This document shows, one piece after another, positions 46,571 to 55,794 of a stretch of DNA of 64,000 nucleotides. The notes beneath the pieces were generated by a model. The model had not been told where the DNA came from. It saw only the letters and a list, made by a program, of their open reading frames with translations, and did no database searches. The DNA is taken from NCBI RefSeq assembly GCF_035920365.1, contig NZ_CP109150.1, positions 2,356,001 through 2,420,000 of the forward strand, read 5' to 3'. Made by a program: the position numbers and the translations under genes. Source of the DNA: Micromonospora sp. NBC_01740 (GTDB lineage Bacteria > Actinomycetota > Actinomycetes > Mycobacteriales > Micromonosporaceae). Position 1 is the stretch's first letter; each line of letters starts with the position of its first letter.

Positions 46571-47756
46571 CGAGGCGTACCCGGAGCGGGTCGCCCTTGC
46601 CCACCTCGGACGCGGCGCGCAGGACCTGGCCGTCGGCACGCTGGACGATCGCGTAGCCCCGGTCGAGGGTGGCGGCGGGGGAGAGGGCGCGCAGCCGGGC
46701 CAGGGTGTGCCGCAGGTCGTCGTCGGCGGCGGCGAGCCGGTGGTCCAGGCAGCGCCCCGCCCGCTGGCGCAGCCCGGTCAGGTCGGCGAGCCGCTGGTCG
46801 ACCATCACCTGCGGGCGGGCCAGCACCGGTCGGGAGCGCAGACCGTCGAGCCGGTGCGACTCGCGGTCCACCAGGTTGCGCACCGCGCGTTCGAGGCGGT
46901 GCCGGGCCTGCCGGATGACGCGCACCTCCTCGGTGAGGTCCGGGACCACGCGCTTGGCGGCGTCGGTCGGCGTCGAGGCCCGTACGTCGGCGACGTAGTC
47001 GACCAACGGCGCGTCGGTCTCGTGGCCGATCGCACTGACCACCGGCGTGCGGCAGGCGAAGACGGCCCGGCAGAGCGCCTCGTCGGAGAAGGGCAGCAGG
47101 TCCTCGATGCCGCCCCCGCCCCGGGCGATGACGATCACGTCGACGGTCGGGTCGGCGTCCAGCACCTTGAGCGCGTCGACGATCTGCGGGACGGCACTCG
47201 GCCCCTGCACGGCCACGTTGACCGTGCGGAACTCCACCGCCGGCCAGCGCCGGCGGGCGTTGGTCAGCACGTCCCGTTCGGCGGCCGAGGCGCGACCCGT
47301 GATCAACCCCACCCGGTTGGGCAGGAACGGCGGCCGGCGCTTGCGCGCCCGGTCGAACAGCCCCTCGGCCGCGAGCAGCTTCTTCAGCTTCTCCAGCCGG
47401 GCCAGCAGCTCGCCGAGGCCGACCTGCCGGATCTCGTCGGCGCGCAGGCTCAGCGTGCCCCGGGCCGCGTAGAACTCCGGCTTGGCGTGCAGCACCACCC
47501 GGGCGCCCTCGCGCAGCTCAGGGGCGCCGACGTCCAGGACGTCCCGGTTGGTGGTGACCGTCAGGCTCAGGTCGGCCGACGGGTCCCGCAGCGTGAGGAA
47601 GACGGTGCTGGCGCCCGGTCGGCGGCTGATCTGCGCCACCTGCCCGTCCACCCACACCCAGCCCAGCCGGGCGATCCAGGCGCCGACCTTCTGGCTGACC
47701 ACCCGGACCGGCCACGGCTCCTCGGACGTGCTCCGCCCCACCTCGCCTGTGCTCAC
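46536..47756 (-). CDS. xseA: Exodeoxyribonuclease VII large subunit
   Basis: A 406-residue nuclease subunit. The N-terminal OB domain contains [23 protein letters not shown] sequence, and the catalytic core has [29 protein letters not shown], then [20 protein letters not shown] and [26 protein letters not shown], the classic XseA blocks. The C-terminus has the coiled region before [11 protein letters not shown]. Start near 47756. It lies divergent from ispH with a 132-base gap. Confidence 0.95.
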   Translation of the reverse strand: MSTGEVGRSTSEEPWPVRVVSQKVGAWIARLGWVWVDGQVAQISRRPGASTVFLTLRDPSADLSLTVTTNRDVLDVGAPELREGARVVLHAKPEFYAARGTLSLRADEIRQVGLGELLARLEKLKKLLAAEGLFDRARKRRPPFLPNRVGLITGRASAAERDVLTNARRRWPAVEFRTVNVAVQGPSAVPQIVDALKVLDADPTVDVIVIARGGGGIEDLLPFSDEALCRAVFACRTPVVSAIGHETDAPLVDYVADVRASTPTDAAKRVVPDLTEEVRVIRQARHRLERAVRNLVDRESHRLDGLRSRPVLARPQVMVDQRLADLTGLRQRAGRCLDHRLAAADDDLRHTLARLRALSPAATLDRGYAIVQRADGQVLRAASEVGKGDPLRVRLAEGELAATVDG

Positions 47757-47888
47757 CCGCCCACCCTACGGCCCGTCCCGGACAGTTCCGTGCGGCTCGG
47801 CCGGGGGTGGGCGGCGTGCGGCCGGCATCGCGCCGTGGTGGCGGTCGCGGCCCGTGTCGCCCTCCGGGACGGCACGTACGATGGGCGG

Positions 47889-48878
47889 GTGACTCAGGCT
47901 GAAGTGACGTCCCGGACCGGCAAGCGCGTGATCCTGGCCAAGCCCCGCGGCTACTGTGCGGGCGTGGACCGCGCGGTGCAGACCGTGGAGGAGGCACTCA
48001 AGCTCTACGGCGCCCCGATCTACGTACGCAAGCAGATCGTGCACAACAAGCACGTCGTGCAGACGCTGGAGGCCCAAGGCGCGATCTTCGTGGAGGAGAA
48101 CGAGGAGGTGCCGGAGGGCGCCACCGTCATCTTCTCCGCGCACGGGGTGGCCCCGGAGGTCTACGAGCAGGCCCGGACCCGCTCGCTGCGGGCGATCGAC
48201 GCGACCTGCCCGCTGGTCACCAAGGTGCACCAGGAGGCGAAGCGGTTCGCCGCCGAGGACTACGACATCCTGCTCATCGGCCACGAGGGGCACGAGGAGG
48301 TCATCGGCACCTCCGGCGAGGCCCCCGAGCACATCCAGCTCGTGGACGGTCCCGAGGACGCCGACCGGATCACCGTCCGCGACCCGAACAAGGTCGTCTG
48401 GCTCTCCCAGACCACCCTCTCGGTCGACGAGACGCTGGAGACGGTGGCCCGGCTCAAGAAGCGGCTGCCCATGCTCCAGTCGCCGCCCAGCGACGACATC
48501 TGCTACGCCACCTCCAACCGGCAGCACGTGGTCAAGGAGATCGCGCCCGAGTGCGACGTGATGATCGTCGTCGGCTCGGCCAACTCCTCCAACTCCGTAC
48601 GCCTCGTCGAGGTCGCCCTGGACGCCGGGGCGCGCGCCGGTCACCTCGTCGACTTCGCGCACGAGATCGACGACGCGTGGCTGGAGGGAGCGCGCACGGT
48701 CGGCCTGACCTCGGGCGCCAGCGTTCCCGACCAGCTCGTCCAGGAGGTCCTCGCCCACCTCGCCGCGCGTGGCTTCACCGACGTCGACGAGGTGGTGACC
48801 GCCAACGAGCGGTTGACCTTCTCGCTGCCGCAGGAGCTCAAGCGGGACATGAAGGCCGCCGCCGCGGCCCGTGGCTGA
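47889..48878 (+). CDS. ispH: 4-hydroxy-3-methylbut-2-enyl diphosphate reductase
   Basis: Last enzyme of the MEP pathway, giving isopentenyl and dimethylallyl diphosphates; 329 residues. The three [4Fe-4S] cysteines are in [23 protein letters not shown] and [12 protein letters not shown], and the substrate loop includes [10 protein letters not shown] and [17 protein letters not shown] 47889 is used since more upstream codons belong to the xseA promoter region. xseA-ispH divergence is a conserved actinobacterial arrangement. Confidence 0.96.
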   Translation: MTQAEVTSRTGKRVILAKPRGYCAGVDRAVQTVEEALKLYGAPIYVRKQIVHNKHVVQTLEAQGAIFVEENEEVPEGATVIFSAHGVAPEVYEQARTRSLRAIDATCPLVTKVHQEAKRFAAEDYDILLIGHEGHEEVIGTSGEAPEHIQLVDGPEDADRITVRDPNKVVWLSQTTLSVDETLETVARLKKRLPMLQSPPSDDICYATSNRQHVVKEIAPECDVMIVVGSANSSNSVRLVEVALDAGARAGHLVDFAHEIDDAWLEGARTVGLTSGASVPDQLVQEVLAHLAARGFTDVDEVVTANERLTFSLPQELKRDMKAAAAARG

Positions 48879-48920
48879 CCGGCGGGAACGGTGGGCGGTC
48901 CCGCTGCGTCAGACCAGGGT

Positions 48921-49376
48921 ATGAGGACTCTTCGGCTCGCCGTCTCCGCGTTGGCCGTCTGCGTGGCGCTGAGCGCCTGCGGCGGGCAGGACGGTACCGG
49001 CGACACCCCCACCCCGACCCCGACGGGAGCGCAGCCGGTGACCAGCCCGCCCAGCCCTGATCCGAGCAGCCCCGCGGTCCCGCCGACCCCCGGCGACCCG
49101 GTGGACCCGACGGGGCCGGCCCTGCCCCCGCCCACGAGGCCCAGCGGCGGGCCGACGAAGACGCCGCCGGCCGGCGGCACCACCCTGAACGGGACCGTCA
49201 CCTCCGGGGTGGAGCCCAACTGCCTGCTGCTCGACAACTACCTGCTGATCGGCGGCCCGCGTGACCTGCTGAAGCCGGGCGCCAAGGTCACGGTCACCGG
49301 CCGGGTCCAGCGCGACCTGCTCACCACCTGCCAGCAGGGCACGCCCTTCCTGGTCGAGACCGCCCGCCGGGGCTGA
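48921..49376 (+). CDS. Small lipoprotein with Pro/Thr linker
   Basis: A 151-residue lipoprotein. The signal peptide ends in LSAC (Cys near 20). The next 70 residues are Pro/Thr/Gly-rich. The C-terminal domain (about 60 residues, NGTVTSGVEPNCLLLDNYLL onward) has two Cys and a GAKVTVTGRVQRDLLTTCQQG segment resembling an OB-like or OmpA-type beta fold. ATG 48921. Its last codons are tandemly repeated downstream. Confidence 0.75.
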   Translation: MRTLRLAVSALAVCVALSACGGQDGTGDTPTPTPTGAQPVTSPPSPDPSSPAVPPTPGDPVDPTGPALPPPTRPSGGPTKTPPAGGTTLNGTVTSGVEPNCLLLDNYLLIGGPRDLLKPGAKVTVTGRVQRDLLTTCQQGTPFLVETARRG

Positions 49377-49426
49377 CCGGCTCCGCCCGCAAGGGCTGAC
49401 CGGTACCGCCCGCTGGGGCTGACCGG
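49358..49426 (+). repeat. Three 23-bp tandem repeats over the lipoprotein stop codon
   Basis: Copies at 49358, 49381 and 49404, ending GGGCTGACCGG. The first copy contains the last codons and TGA of the lipoprotein gene. Confidence 0.75.
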
Positions 49427-49474
49427 ACGGCCGTCCGCCGCACGTGGGTGTGCCTGCCCGCCAGGGGCGAGGGT

Positions 49475-49588
49475 GTCCGTCCGTGGCCGCGTCGGGCGGC
49501 CCGAGCCTCCTGCGTCGCGACGGACGTGGCGAGCACGTCCGTCCGTGCTGTGTCGGGCGGCCCGAGCACCCCGCGTCGCGACGGAGGT
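49475..49588. repeat. Two 61-62 bp direct repeats in the convergent gap
   Basis: GTCCGTCCGTG...CGGGCGGCCCGAGC...GCGTCGCGACGGA occurs at 49475 and 49537. No coding capacity is supported in 49427-49652. Confidence 0.7.
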
Positions 49589-49600
49589 CACCGCAACGGG

Positions 49601-49632
49601 CGGAGCCCGCCCCCGGGTGGGGACGGGCTCCG
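49601..49632 (-). terminator. Hairpin near the end of the large subtilase gene
   Basis: Arms CGGAGCCCG (49601-49609) and CGGGCTCCG (49624-49632), 21 bases past the subtilase stop. Confidence 0.6.
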
Positions 49633-49652
49633 GTGTTCCGGTGCGGGACGGG

Positions 49653-52600
49653 TCAGTTCACGGCGCCGATGGAGACGGCACCGCGGCCGACGACCGCGCC
49701 CTCGGTGGTCACCACGGACAGCTCACCGAAGAGCGCCCGACCGGCGACCGGGGTGGACTGGGCGGTCACCGTACCGGTGAGGGTGGCGGTGGCGCCGTGG
49801 GCCAGGTTGAGCGGGGTGGCGGGCGCCGAGAGGGTGCCCAGCGCCGCCGCGGAGAACGAGTCCCGGTAGTCGTAGGCGGTGCTGCCACCGGCCCCGTCCA
49901 CCGCGTAGCCCTCGACGACCACCCGGTAGGTGCCCGCCGGCGGGTTGTTGATGGTCACAGCCTCCTCGGAGTCGCCGTCGGCGGCCCGACCAACCTCCGC
50001 GGTACCGCGGAAGACGTAGAGGTCGAGGTCGGCCGCGGCGCTGGCCGGGTTGCCGATCCGGGCGGTGAAGCGGGTCGCGCCCGCCGGCACCTCCACGGTG
50101 TACTCCTGCGACGTGCCCTCGGTGATGGTGGGCCGCTCAGCGTGGACGCTGGAGAGCGGGCCGCCCTGACCGGTCACCGCGACCGGGCCGAAGGTGTTGG
50201 TCAGCGACCAGGTCACCGGGGTCGCCGCACCGGCGGTGACCGACGGCAGCTCGACCACGGCCGGCTCGACCGCGACACCCTGCACCCGCGCCGTGAGCTG
50301 GAACGGGTTGTTCAGCGACGGCGAGGTCCGACGGGACTCCACCTCGATCTCCCAGACCCCGGCGATCGGGTTCTGGTAGTCGCGCTCCTGCGGCTTGCAG
50401 GCGTTGGCGTCGGAGAAGTTGGTGTAGCAGGCGAGGCTGGAGGTGCTCTCCACCGGAACGCCGTACGGGTTGAACGCGATGAACCGGGTCTGCGAACCGG
50501 TGGCGATGCCGGAGAGGTTCACCTGGAGGGCGCCCGTGCCCGGCGGAACCGTCACGAAGTACGAGGTGAAGCCGTTCCGGTCGACCGAGCCCTCGGTCGA
50601 GAAGGAGAAGTTCGGCTTCTTCACGTCGTTCGAGGCGACGACGACGGTGGAGACCTCGAAGTCGATCACCGAGGTGGCCGGGTCGTCGATCGTCATGATC
50701 GCGCCGTGCGCGCCAGCGGTGGCGGGCTTGGCGGTCACCGAGACGGTGACGGTCTTGTTCAGCGGGAGCGAGACGGCCTTCGGCGCCGTGAAGGTGCCGT
50801 CGTTGCCACGCAGACCCACGTTGTGCTTCACGGTGCCGGCCGGCCCGCTGGTACGGGTGACCTTGACCTGGTAGCTCTTCGACTGGCCGATCCGCTGCCC
50901 ACCCTCGGTGGAGGCGCAACGGTTGTAGAGGCCGGTGCCCAGGTTCGGGGTGCCCAGCTGACCGGACAGGACGGTGCAGACCGGCGCCTCGGAGGTGTAG
51001 GAGCGCGTCTCCACGCCCTTGCGCAGCAGCTTCCACGCGCCCGGCACGTCGAACATGCCGTTGCCCTGGCCGTACGTCGGGACGTCCTTGATCGGCTTGG
51101 CCGAGCTGTAGATCGCCCGGCGCAGCGCGGCCGGGGTGACGCCCTTGTCGGTCGCCTTGGCGGCCGACAGCAGCAGCGCGGCGGCGCCGGCGGCCTGCGG
51201 GGAGGCCATCGAGGTGCCGTTCAGCATCGCGTAGCCCGGGGGCAGCGGGTAGCCGGCCTCGGGGACGGCGTTGCCGGGCTGCCAGGTCGGGGCGGTGGAG
51301 ATGGCCGAGCCGGGGGCGGCGATGTTCGGCTTGATGCCGCCGTCCTCACGCGGGCCCCGGGAGGAGAAGTTGAACAGCGCGTTCTTCGTCTTCACCGCGG
51401 AGCCGTAGTTGGCCAGCCAGGTGTCCTTGCTGATGCTCGCCGCGACGCTGACCACGTTGGCGGCCACCGACGGGTCGCCGATGGTGTTCAGGCCCGGGCC
51501 GGAGTTGCCGGCCGAGATGAACATCTGCACGCCGTAGGTGGTGATCAGGTTGTTGTACAGTTCGGCGCGGGCGTTGTTGCCGTCGTTCAGCGCCGGCAGA
51601 CCGCCGATCGACATGTTGACCACGTCGACCTTGCGGTTGATCACCAGGTCGGCCATGCCGGTGGTGAGGGCGGCGTAGGTGCAGCCGCCACCCCACGAGC
51701 AGGCCCGGGCGGAGACCAGCTTGGCACCGGGCGCGGCACCGTCGAAGGCGCCGTTGCCGAGCATGTCGTTGGCGGCGGTGATGCCGGCGACGTGGGTGCC
51801 GTGGGTGCTCTCGACGATGCCGATGTTGACGTAGTCCACCAGGCCGGGACCGCCGATGGGGGCGGTGTCCACGTCCTCGCGGTACTCGACCACGAACGGG
51901 ATCCGCTCGACCACCGGGGTGGCCGGGTTGTCGGTGCCGAAGTGCCCGACGTCGAACTTCTCCTTGTACGGCCGCATCAGGGCGTCGTCGGTGAAGTCGT
52001 TGTTCTGGTTGACGTCCACCCAGATGTTGTGGGTGGCCGGGTCGTAGAGGATGCCGAACGTGTCGGTCCGGTCCCCGTCGCGGTTGACGTCACCCGCCGG
52101 GTCGCTGGCGGCCGTGATCGACTCGCTGAACCGGTTGAACCGGTAGGTGCCCGCCGGGGCCTTCCAGGTCGCGCCGCCGGAGGTGAACGTCGGACCGGTG
52201 ACCTCGGTGAGCATCGGGCGCCAGGTGGCGTCCTCGAACGGGTCCGTCGCGGTCACCCAGTCGACGATCTTCCGCTCGCCCGTGGTGGTCTTCTGCAGCG
52301 CCGGGTGACCGAGGTCCACACCGGAGTCCATGATGCCGATCGTGACGCCGCGGCCGTCCCACTGGGGGTTCTTGGCGACGAAGTCGACCGCGCCGATCTC
52401 GTTGGTCGGCATGTAGGGGTTGGCGGCCCGGGTGTCGGCCCCGGGGCCGGGCAGGGCCGCCGCCTGCTTCGCCGCCTTCTTGCCGGAGGGGGCGACCTCG
52501 GGCGTCGGGTCGGGCAGCTGGATGGTCTCGTCCAGGTCGACGGCGGAGACGCCGGGCAGCGTGGCCGCCTTGACCACCTTGGAGGTGGGGACCTTGGCCA

Positions 52601-52922
52601 GGACGTAGCCGATGCTGTCGTACCGCTCGGTGACGGCCGCGCCCAGGTTCTTGAGGTCGGCGGCGACGTCCTTCGCCTCGCCCTTCTTGGTGGCCACGAT
52701 CAGGGTGACGGTCGGGGCCTTCTTCGCCTCCGCCTCGGCGAGCAGCTTGGCGTCGTGCGAGCCCAGCGCCTCCACAGGGGTGGCCTGGGACGCGTCGGGT
52801 GCGGCGGTCGGCGCGGCGCTCGCGGTGGCGGCACCACCGGCCACCGTCACCGCGCTGGCCGCCACGACCGACGCGAAGAGCGCGGCGGAGGTCCGCCGGC
52901 TCAGGTTTCGGGGTTTGCTCAC
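49653..52922 (-). CDS. Large secreted subtilisin-like protease (S8) with inhibitor domain and calcium loops
   Basis: A 1089-residue exported protease. Signal peptide to about residue 35 (AATASAAP). A propeptide (inhibitor I9-like, VTLIVATKKGEAKDVAADL onward) precedes the S8 domain: Asp in IGIMDSGVDLGHP, His in STHGTHVAGI, oxyanion Asn in ISAGNSGPG, catalytic Ser in LNGTSMASPQAAG. A large insertion between Asp and His carries two calcium-binding-like repeats, DVNRDGDRTD and DVNQNNDFTD. The last 450 residues form beta-rich domains including a pre-peptidase C-terminal-like segment. GTG 52922 follows GGAGGAAAGA. Convergent with the small lipoprotein; divergent in direction from the HAF gene. Confidence 0.93.
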   Translation of the reverse strand: MSKPRNLSRRTSAALFASVVAASAVTVAGGAATASAAPTAAPDASQATPVEALGSHDAKLLAEAEAKKAPTVTLIVATKKGEAKDVAADLKNLGAAVTERYDSIGYVLAKVPTSKVVKAATLPGVSAVDLDETIQLPDPTPEVAPSGKKAAKQAAALPGPGADTRAANPYMPTNEIGAVDFVAKNPQWDGRGVTIGIMDSGVDLGHPALQKTTTGERKIVDWVTATDPFEDATWRPMLTEVTGPTFTSGGATWKAPAGTYRFNRFSESITAASDPAGDVNRDGDRTDTFGILYDPATHNIWVDVNQNNDFTDDALMRPYKEKFDVGHFGTDNPATPVVERIPFVVEYREDVDTAPIGGPGLVDYVNIGIVESTHGTHVAGITAANDMLGNGAFDGAAPGAKLVSARACSWGGGCTYAALTTGMADLVINRKVDVVNMSIGGLPALNDGNNARAELYNNLITTYGVQMFISAGNSGPGLNTIGDPSVAANVVSVAASISKDTWLANYGSAVKTKNALFNFSSRGPREDGGIKPNIAAPGSAISTAPTWQPGNAVPEAGYPLPPGYAMLNGTSMASPQAAGAAALLLSAAKATDKGVTPAALRRAIYSSAKPIKDVPTYGQGNGMFDVPGAWKLLRKGVETRSYTSEAPVCTVLSGQLGTPNLGTGLYNRCASTEGGQRIGQSKSYQVKVTRTSGPAGTVKHNVGLRGNDGTFTAPKAVSLPLNKTVTVSVTAKPATAGAHGAIMTIDDPATSVIDFEVSTVVVASNDVKKPNFSFSTEGSVDRNGFTSYFVTVPPGTGALQVNLSGIATGSQTRFIAFNPYGVPVESTSSLACYTNFSDANACKPQERDYQNPIAGVWEIEVESRRTSPSLNNPFQLTARVQGVAVEPAVVELPSVTAGAATPVTWSLTNTFGPVAVTGQGGPLSSVHAERPTITEGTSQEYTVEVPAGATRFTARIGNPASAAADLDLYVFRGTAEVGRAADGDSEEAVTINNPPAGTYRVVVEGYAVDGAGGSTAYDYRDSFSAAALGTLSAPATPLNLAHGATATLTGTVTAQSTPVAGRALFGELSVVTTEGAVVGRGAVSIGAVN

Positions 52923-53084
52923 GTTCTCTTTCCTCCAGAGAACAGGGCCCTCAGATGCAGGGCACGCGTGAGGCGAATCCTTCGCGCTGCCGCTGGTCAC
53001 TGTCACTACCGTGGAGTTCGTTGTGACCACTTCGTGACATGGGTGAGCGTCCATTGTCACATCGGCGATGATAGGTATCGGCCG

Positions 53085-54263
53085 TCAGTCCAGTGCCGAC
53101 CGACCGCTCGGCGCCCCGGCCTCAGCGTTTCCGAGAAGCTCCGGGGCCTGCGGCTGACGGGGCGCCAGCTCGACCTGCGCCGGCGCGGCCAGCTCCTGGT
53201 CGGAGACCCCGAGCTCGGCGAGCTTGCGGGCGCTGACCAGCACGCGCGCCTCCAACGACCCCACGGCCCGGTTGTACGCGGTCACCGCGCCGCCGAGCGA
53301 CGAGCCGAGCTTGCCGACGTGCTCACCCAGGGTCGACAGTCGCCCGTAGAGCTCCCGGGCCAGCGAGTGCACCGCGACCGCGTTGCGCGCCAGCGCCTCC
53401 TGCCGCCACGAGTAGGCGACCGTACGCAGCAGTGCGACCAGGGTGGCCGGGGTCGCCAGCACCACGTTGCGGGCGAACGCGTGCTCCAGCAGCGTCGGGT
53501 CGCGTTGCAGCGCGACGTCGAGGAACGGGTCGGCCGGCACGAAGAGCACCACGAACTCCGGCGTGCTGTCGAACGCGGCCCAGTAGGTCTTGGCGGCCAG
53601 CGCGTCCACGTGTCCGCGCAGGTGCTTGGCGTGCGCGTCGAGGTGGGTGTCGCGGCCCCGCTCGTCGCGGGCCTCCATCGCCGTCAGGTAGGCGTCGAAC
53701 GGCGCCTTGGCGTCCACCACCACCGACCGGCCACCGTGCAGCCGGACCACCAGGTCGGGGCGGACCCCCTGGTGGTCGGTGGCGGCGGTGACCTGCTCCG
53801 AGAAGTCGCAGTGCTCCAGCATGCCGGCCGCCTCTACGATCCGGCGCAACTGGTGCTCGCCCCAGCGGCCCCGCACCTGGGGTGCGCGCAGGGCCGCCAC
53901 CAGCTGCTTCGTCTCCGTACGCAGCTCGCCCGAGACCGTGCTCATGGAGCGGACCTGCTCGCGCAGCTCGGCGTACGCGTCGATCCGGTCGTGCTCCAGT
54001 TCGGCGACGCGCTGCTCGTAGCGGCGCAGCGTGTCGTGCAGCGGGGCGACGGCGCGGGCCACCGCCTCCTGGGACTGCGCGGTGGCCTCGTAGCTCAGCG
54101 CCCGCATGGACTGTTCGAGCCGGCCCTCGCCCTCCCGGGTGGCCCGCAGCGTGGCGTCCAGCCGGGCGATCTCGGTCGCCGAGCGGGTCCGGGCGGCGTA
54201 CCAGCCCGCCGCGCCCCCGGCGGAGAGGCAGACGATCACCACGGCCAGCGTCGAGAAGTCCAC
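53085..54263 (-). CDS. rmuC: RmuC-family DNA recombination protein
   Basis: A 392-residue protein with one N-terminal membrane helix (FSTLAVVIVCLSAGGAAGWYAA), a long coiled coil (LDATLRATREGEGRLEQSMR onward) and a C-terminal nuclease-like domain: GRWGEHQLRRIVEAAGM, VRLHGGRSVVVDAKAPFDAYL and KTYWAAFDSTPEFVVLFVP. RmuC limits recombination at inverted repeats in E. coli; a PD-(D/E)XK-like core is thought to be present. GTG 54263 is used. It lies between the subtilase and the HAF gene, on the minus strand. Confidence 0.93.
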   Translation of the reverse strand: MDFSTLAVVIVCLSAGGAAGWYAARTRSATEIARLDATLRATREGEGRLEQSMRALSYEATAQSQEAVARAVAPLHDTLRRYEQRVAELEHDRIDAYAELREQVRSMSTVSGELRTETKQLVAALRAPQVRGRWGEHQLRRIVEAAGMLEHCDFSEQVTAATDHQGVRPDLVVRLHGGRSVVVDAKAPFDAYLTAMEARDERGRDTHLDAHAKHLRGHVDALAAKTYWAAFDSTPEFVVLFVPADPFLDVALQRDPTLLEHAFARNVVLATPATLVALLRTVAYSWRQEALARNAVAVHSLARELYGRLSTLGEHVGKLGSSLGGAVTAYNRAVGSLEARVLVSARKLAELGVSDQELAAPAQVELAPRQPQAPELLGNAEAGAPSGRSALD

Positions 54264-54449
54264 CCCCGGAGCTTGCCAGACCGGCGCGCCGCGCGCCGCC
54301 GTGCCGCTCTCGTCGCACCCGCCGCCTTTGTCGCGGATGGACGTTGTGGCCGATCGTGCCGAGCGGCGCGGCGGGGTTTGGCCGTTCCGGGGCAGACAGG
54401 AAGCGACGACATGGCTCAGAGTGACGACAGGGCCTCGGAGGGAGACGGC

Positions 54450-55610
54450 ATGGCTGGTCGGTTGCGTCCCGTACGGACACTCGTCGTGACGGCGGCGGGA
54501 GTCCTCCTCGCCGCCCTGGCCACGCCGGTCGCGGTGGTCGCCGCACCGCCCGGGGGCGCAGGCGGCTGGCGGGACCTCGGGACGCTGGGCGGCGACTGGA
54601 GCGTCCCCGTCGGGCTCACCGACTCCGGGCTGGTCCTCGGCGACAGCCAGACCGCCGACGGCCGCGTCCACGCGTTCGTGTGGCGGGACGGGACCCTGAC
54701 CGACCTCGGCACGTTGGGCACGGACAGCCACGGCGTCGCCGTCAGCGAGCGGGGCGTGGTGGTCGGCACCACCGTCCTGGCCGACGGGCGGACCAGGCCG
54801 TTCCGGTGGCGCGACGGCGTCATGACCGACCTCTCCGCCGTCCACGGGCCGTCCTCGGCCCTCGGCGTCAACGAGCGCGGCGAGGTGATCGGCACGAGAT
54901 ACACCGACGACAGCGGCCAGTACGGCCGGGCGTTCCGCTGGCGCAACGGGATCAGCACGGACCTGCCCGGTCGCGGTGGCGACACCCTCGCGGCGGCGAT
55001 CAACGACCGCGGCGATGTCGTCGGCTTCACCAACAGCGCGGACGGGTCCAGCACCGAGGCGGCGCTGTGGCGCGACGGCAGGCTGGTCCGGCTGACGCCG
55101 CCGGCCAGCGCGACAAGCATGGCCACCGGCATCAACGACCGGGGCCAGGTGGTCGGCACCATGCGGGTCGACGGCTCCGGATGGCACGCCTTCCTGTGGT
55201 ACGACGGTGTCTTCACGGATCTCGGCACCCTCGGCGGCACCGACAGCTACCCGGTGGGCGTCAACGGACGCGGGCAGGTCGCCGGCAGCGCGCAGACCCC
55301 GACGGACATGCGCGCCGTGCGGTGGCACCACGGCGTCGTCACGAATCTGGGCACTCTCGGCGGCTCGTACAGCCAGGCCATGGCGATCAACGAGGCCGGC
55401 ACCGTGGTCGGTGAGGCGACCGTCGCCAGCGGCGCGAAACACGGCGTGGCCTGGGTGTGGGGCCGCGGCGTCGACCTCGGCCCCCTGGATCTCGGCCGCT
55501 CCGGCGGCCGGGTGGGCTTCGTCAACGACCGGGGGCTCGTCGCCGGCCAACTGGCCGCCACCGGCGGCGACGTGCACGCCGTCGTGTGGAACCTCGGCCG
55601 ACGACACTAG
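54450..55610 (+). CDS. Secreted HAF-repeat protein
   Basis: A 386-residue extracellular protein built from about eight repeats. A signal peptide (LVVTAAGVLLAALATPVAVVAA) ends near residue 32. Repeats follow the pattern DLGTLGG ... INDRGxVVG ... HAFxWxDGxxTDLG, typical of the HAF family, which is expected to form a beta-propeller-like or solenoid fold. GGAGGGAG at 54437-54444 selects ATG 54450 over the in-frame ATG 54411. Function is unknown; a binding or adhesion role is plausible. Confidence 0.87.
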   Translation: MAGRLRPVRTLVVTAAGVLLAALATPVAVVAAPPGGAGGWRDLGTLGGDWSVPVGLTDSGLVLGDSQTADGRVHAFVWRDGTLTDLGTLGTDSHGVAVSERGVVVGTTVLADGRTRPFRWRDGVMTDLSAVHGPSSALGVNERGEVIGTRYTDDSGQYGRAFRWRNGISTDLPGRGGDTLAAAINDRGDVVGFTNSADGSSTEAALWRDGRLVRLTPPASATSMATGINDRGQVVGTMRVDGSGWHAFLWYDGVFTDLGTLGGTDSYPVGVNGRGQVAGSAQTPTDMRAVRWHHGVVTNLGTLGGSYSQAMAINEAGTVVGEATVASGAKHGVAWVWGRGVDLGPLDLGRSGGRVGFVNDRGLVAGQLAATGGDVHAVVWNLGRRH

Positions 55611-55721
55611 CCCGGCCGGAGACCGCTCCGGCCCGGGACTGCGCCCCGCCCCGGCCCGGGACCCGCCCCGGCCCGCCCCTGCCCTCGCCCGGCTGGGCCT
55701 GGCCCGGACATCCTCGGCCCT

Positions 55722-55760
55722 GCCTCCGATCCGCGCAGCCGAGCTGCGTCGATCGGAGGC
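55722..55760 (+). terminator. Hairpin between HAF gene and Gly-rich membrane protein
   Basis: Arms 55722-55738 and 55744-55760 (GCCTCCGATC/GATCGGAGGC) with one mismatch and a five-base loop, in a 184-base gap with no gene. Confidence 0.65.
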
Positions 55761-55794
55761 GTGGCGCTGGCCTGGCCTGGGTAACGTCGCAGAC

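Noticed and set aside
49473..55610. A 2045-codon open frame on the plus strand
   Set aside because: Most of it lies antisense to the subtilase and rmuC genes, which have clear catalytic motifs. Only the 3' end (from 54450) is a real gene. Long antisense frames are expected at this GC content.
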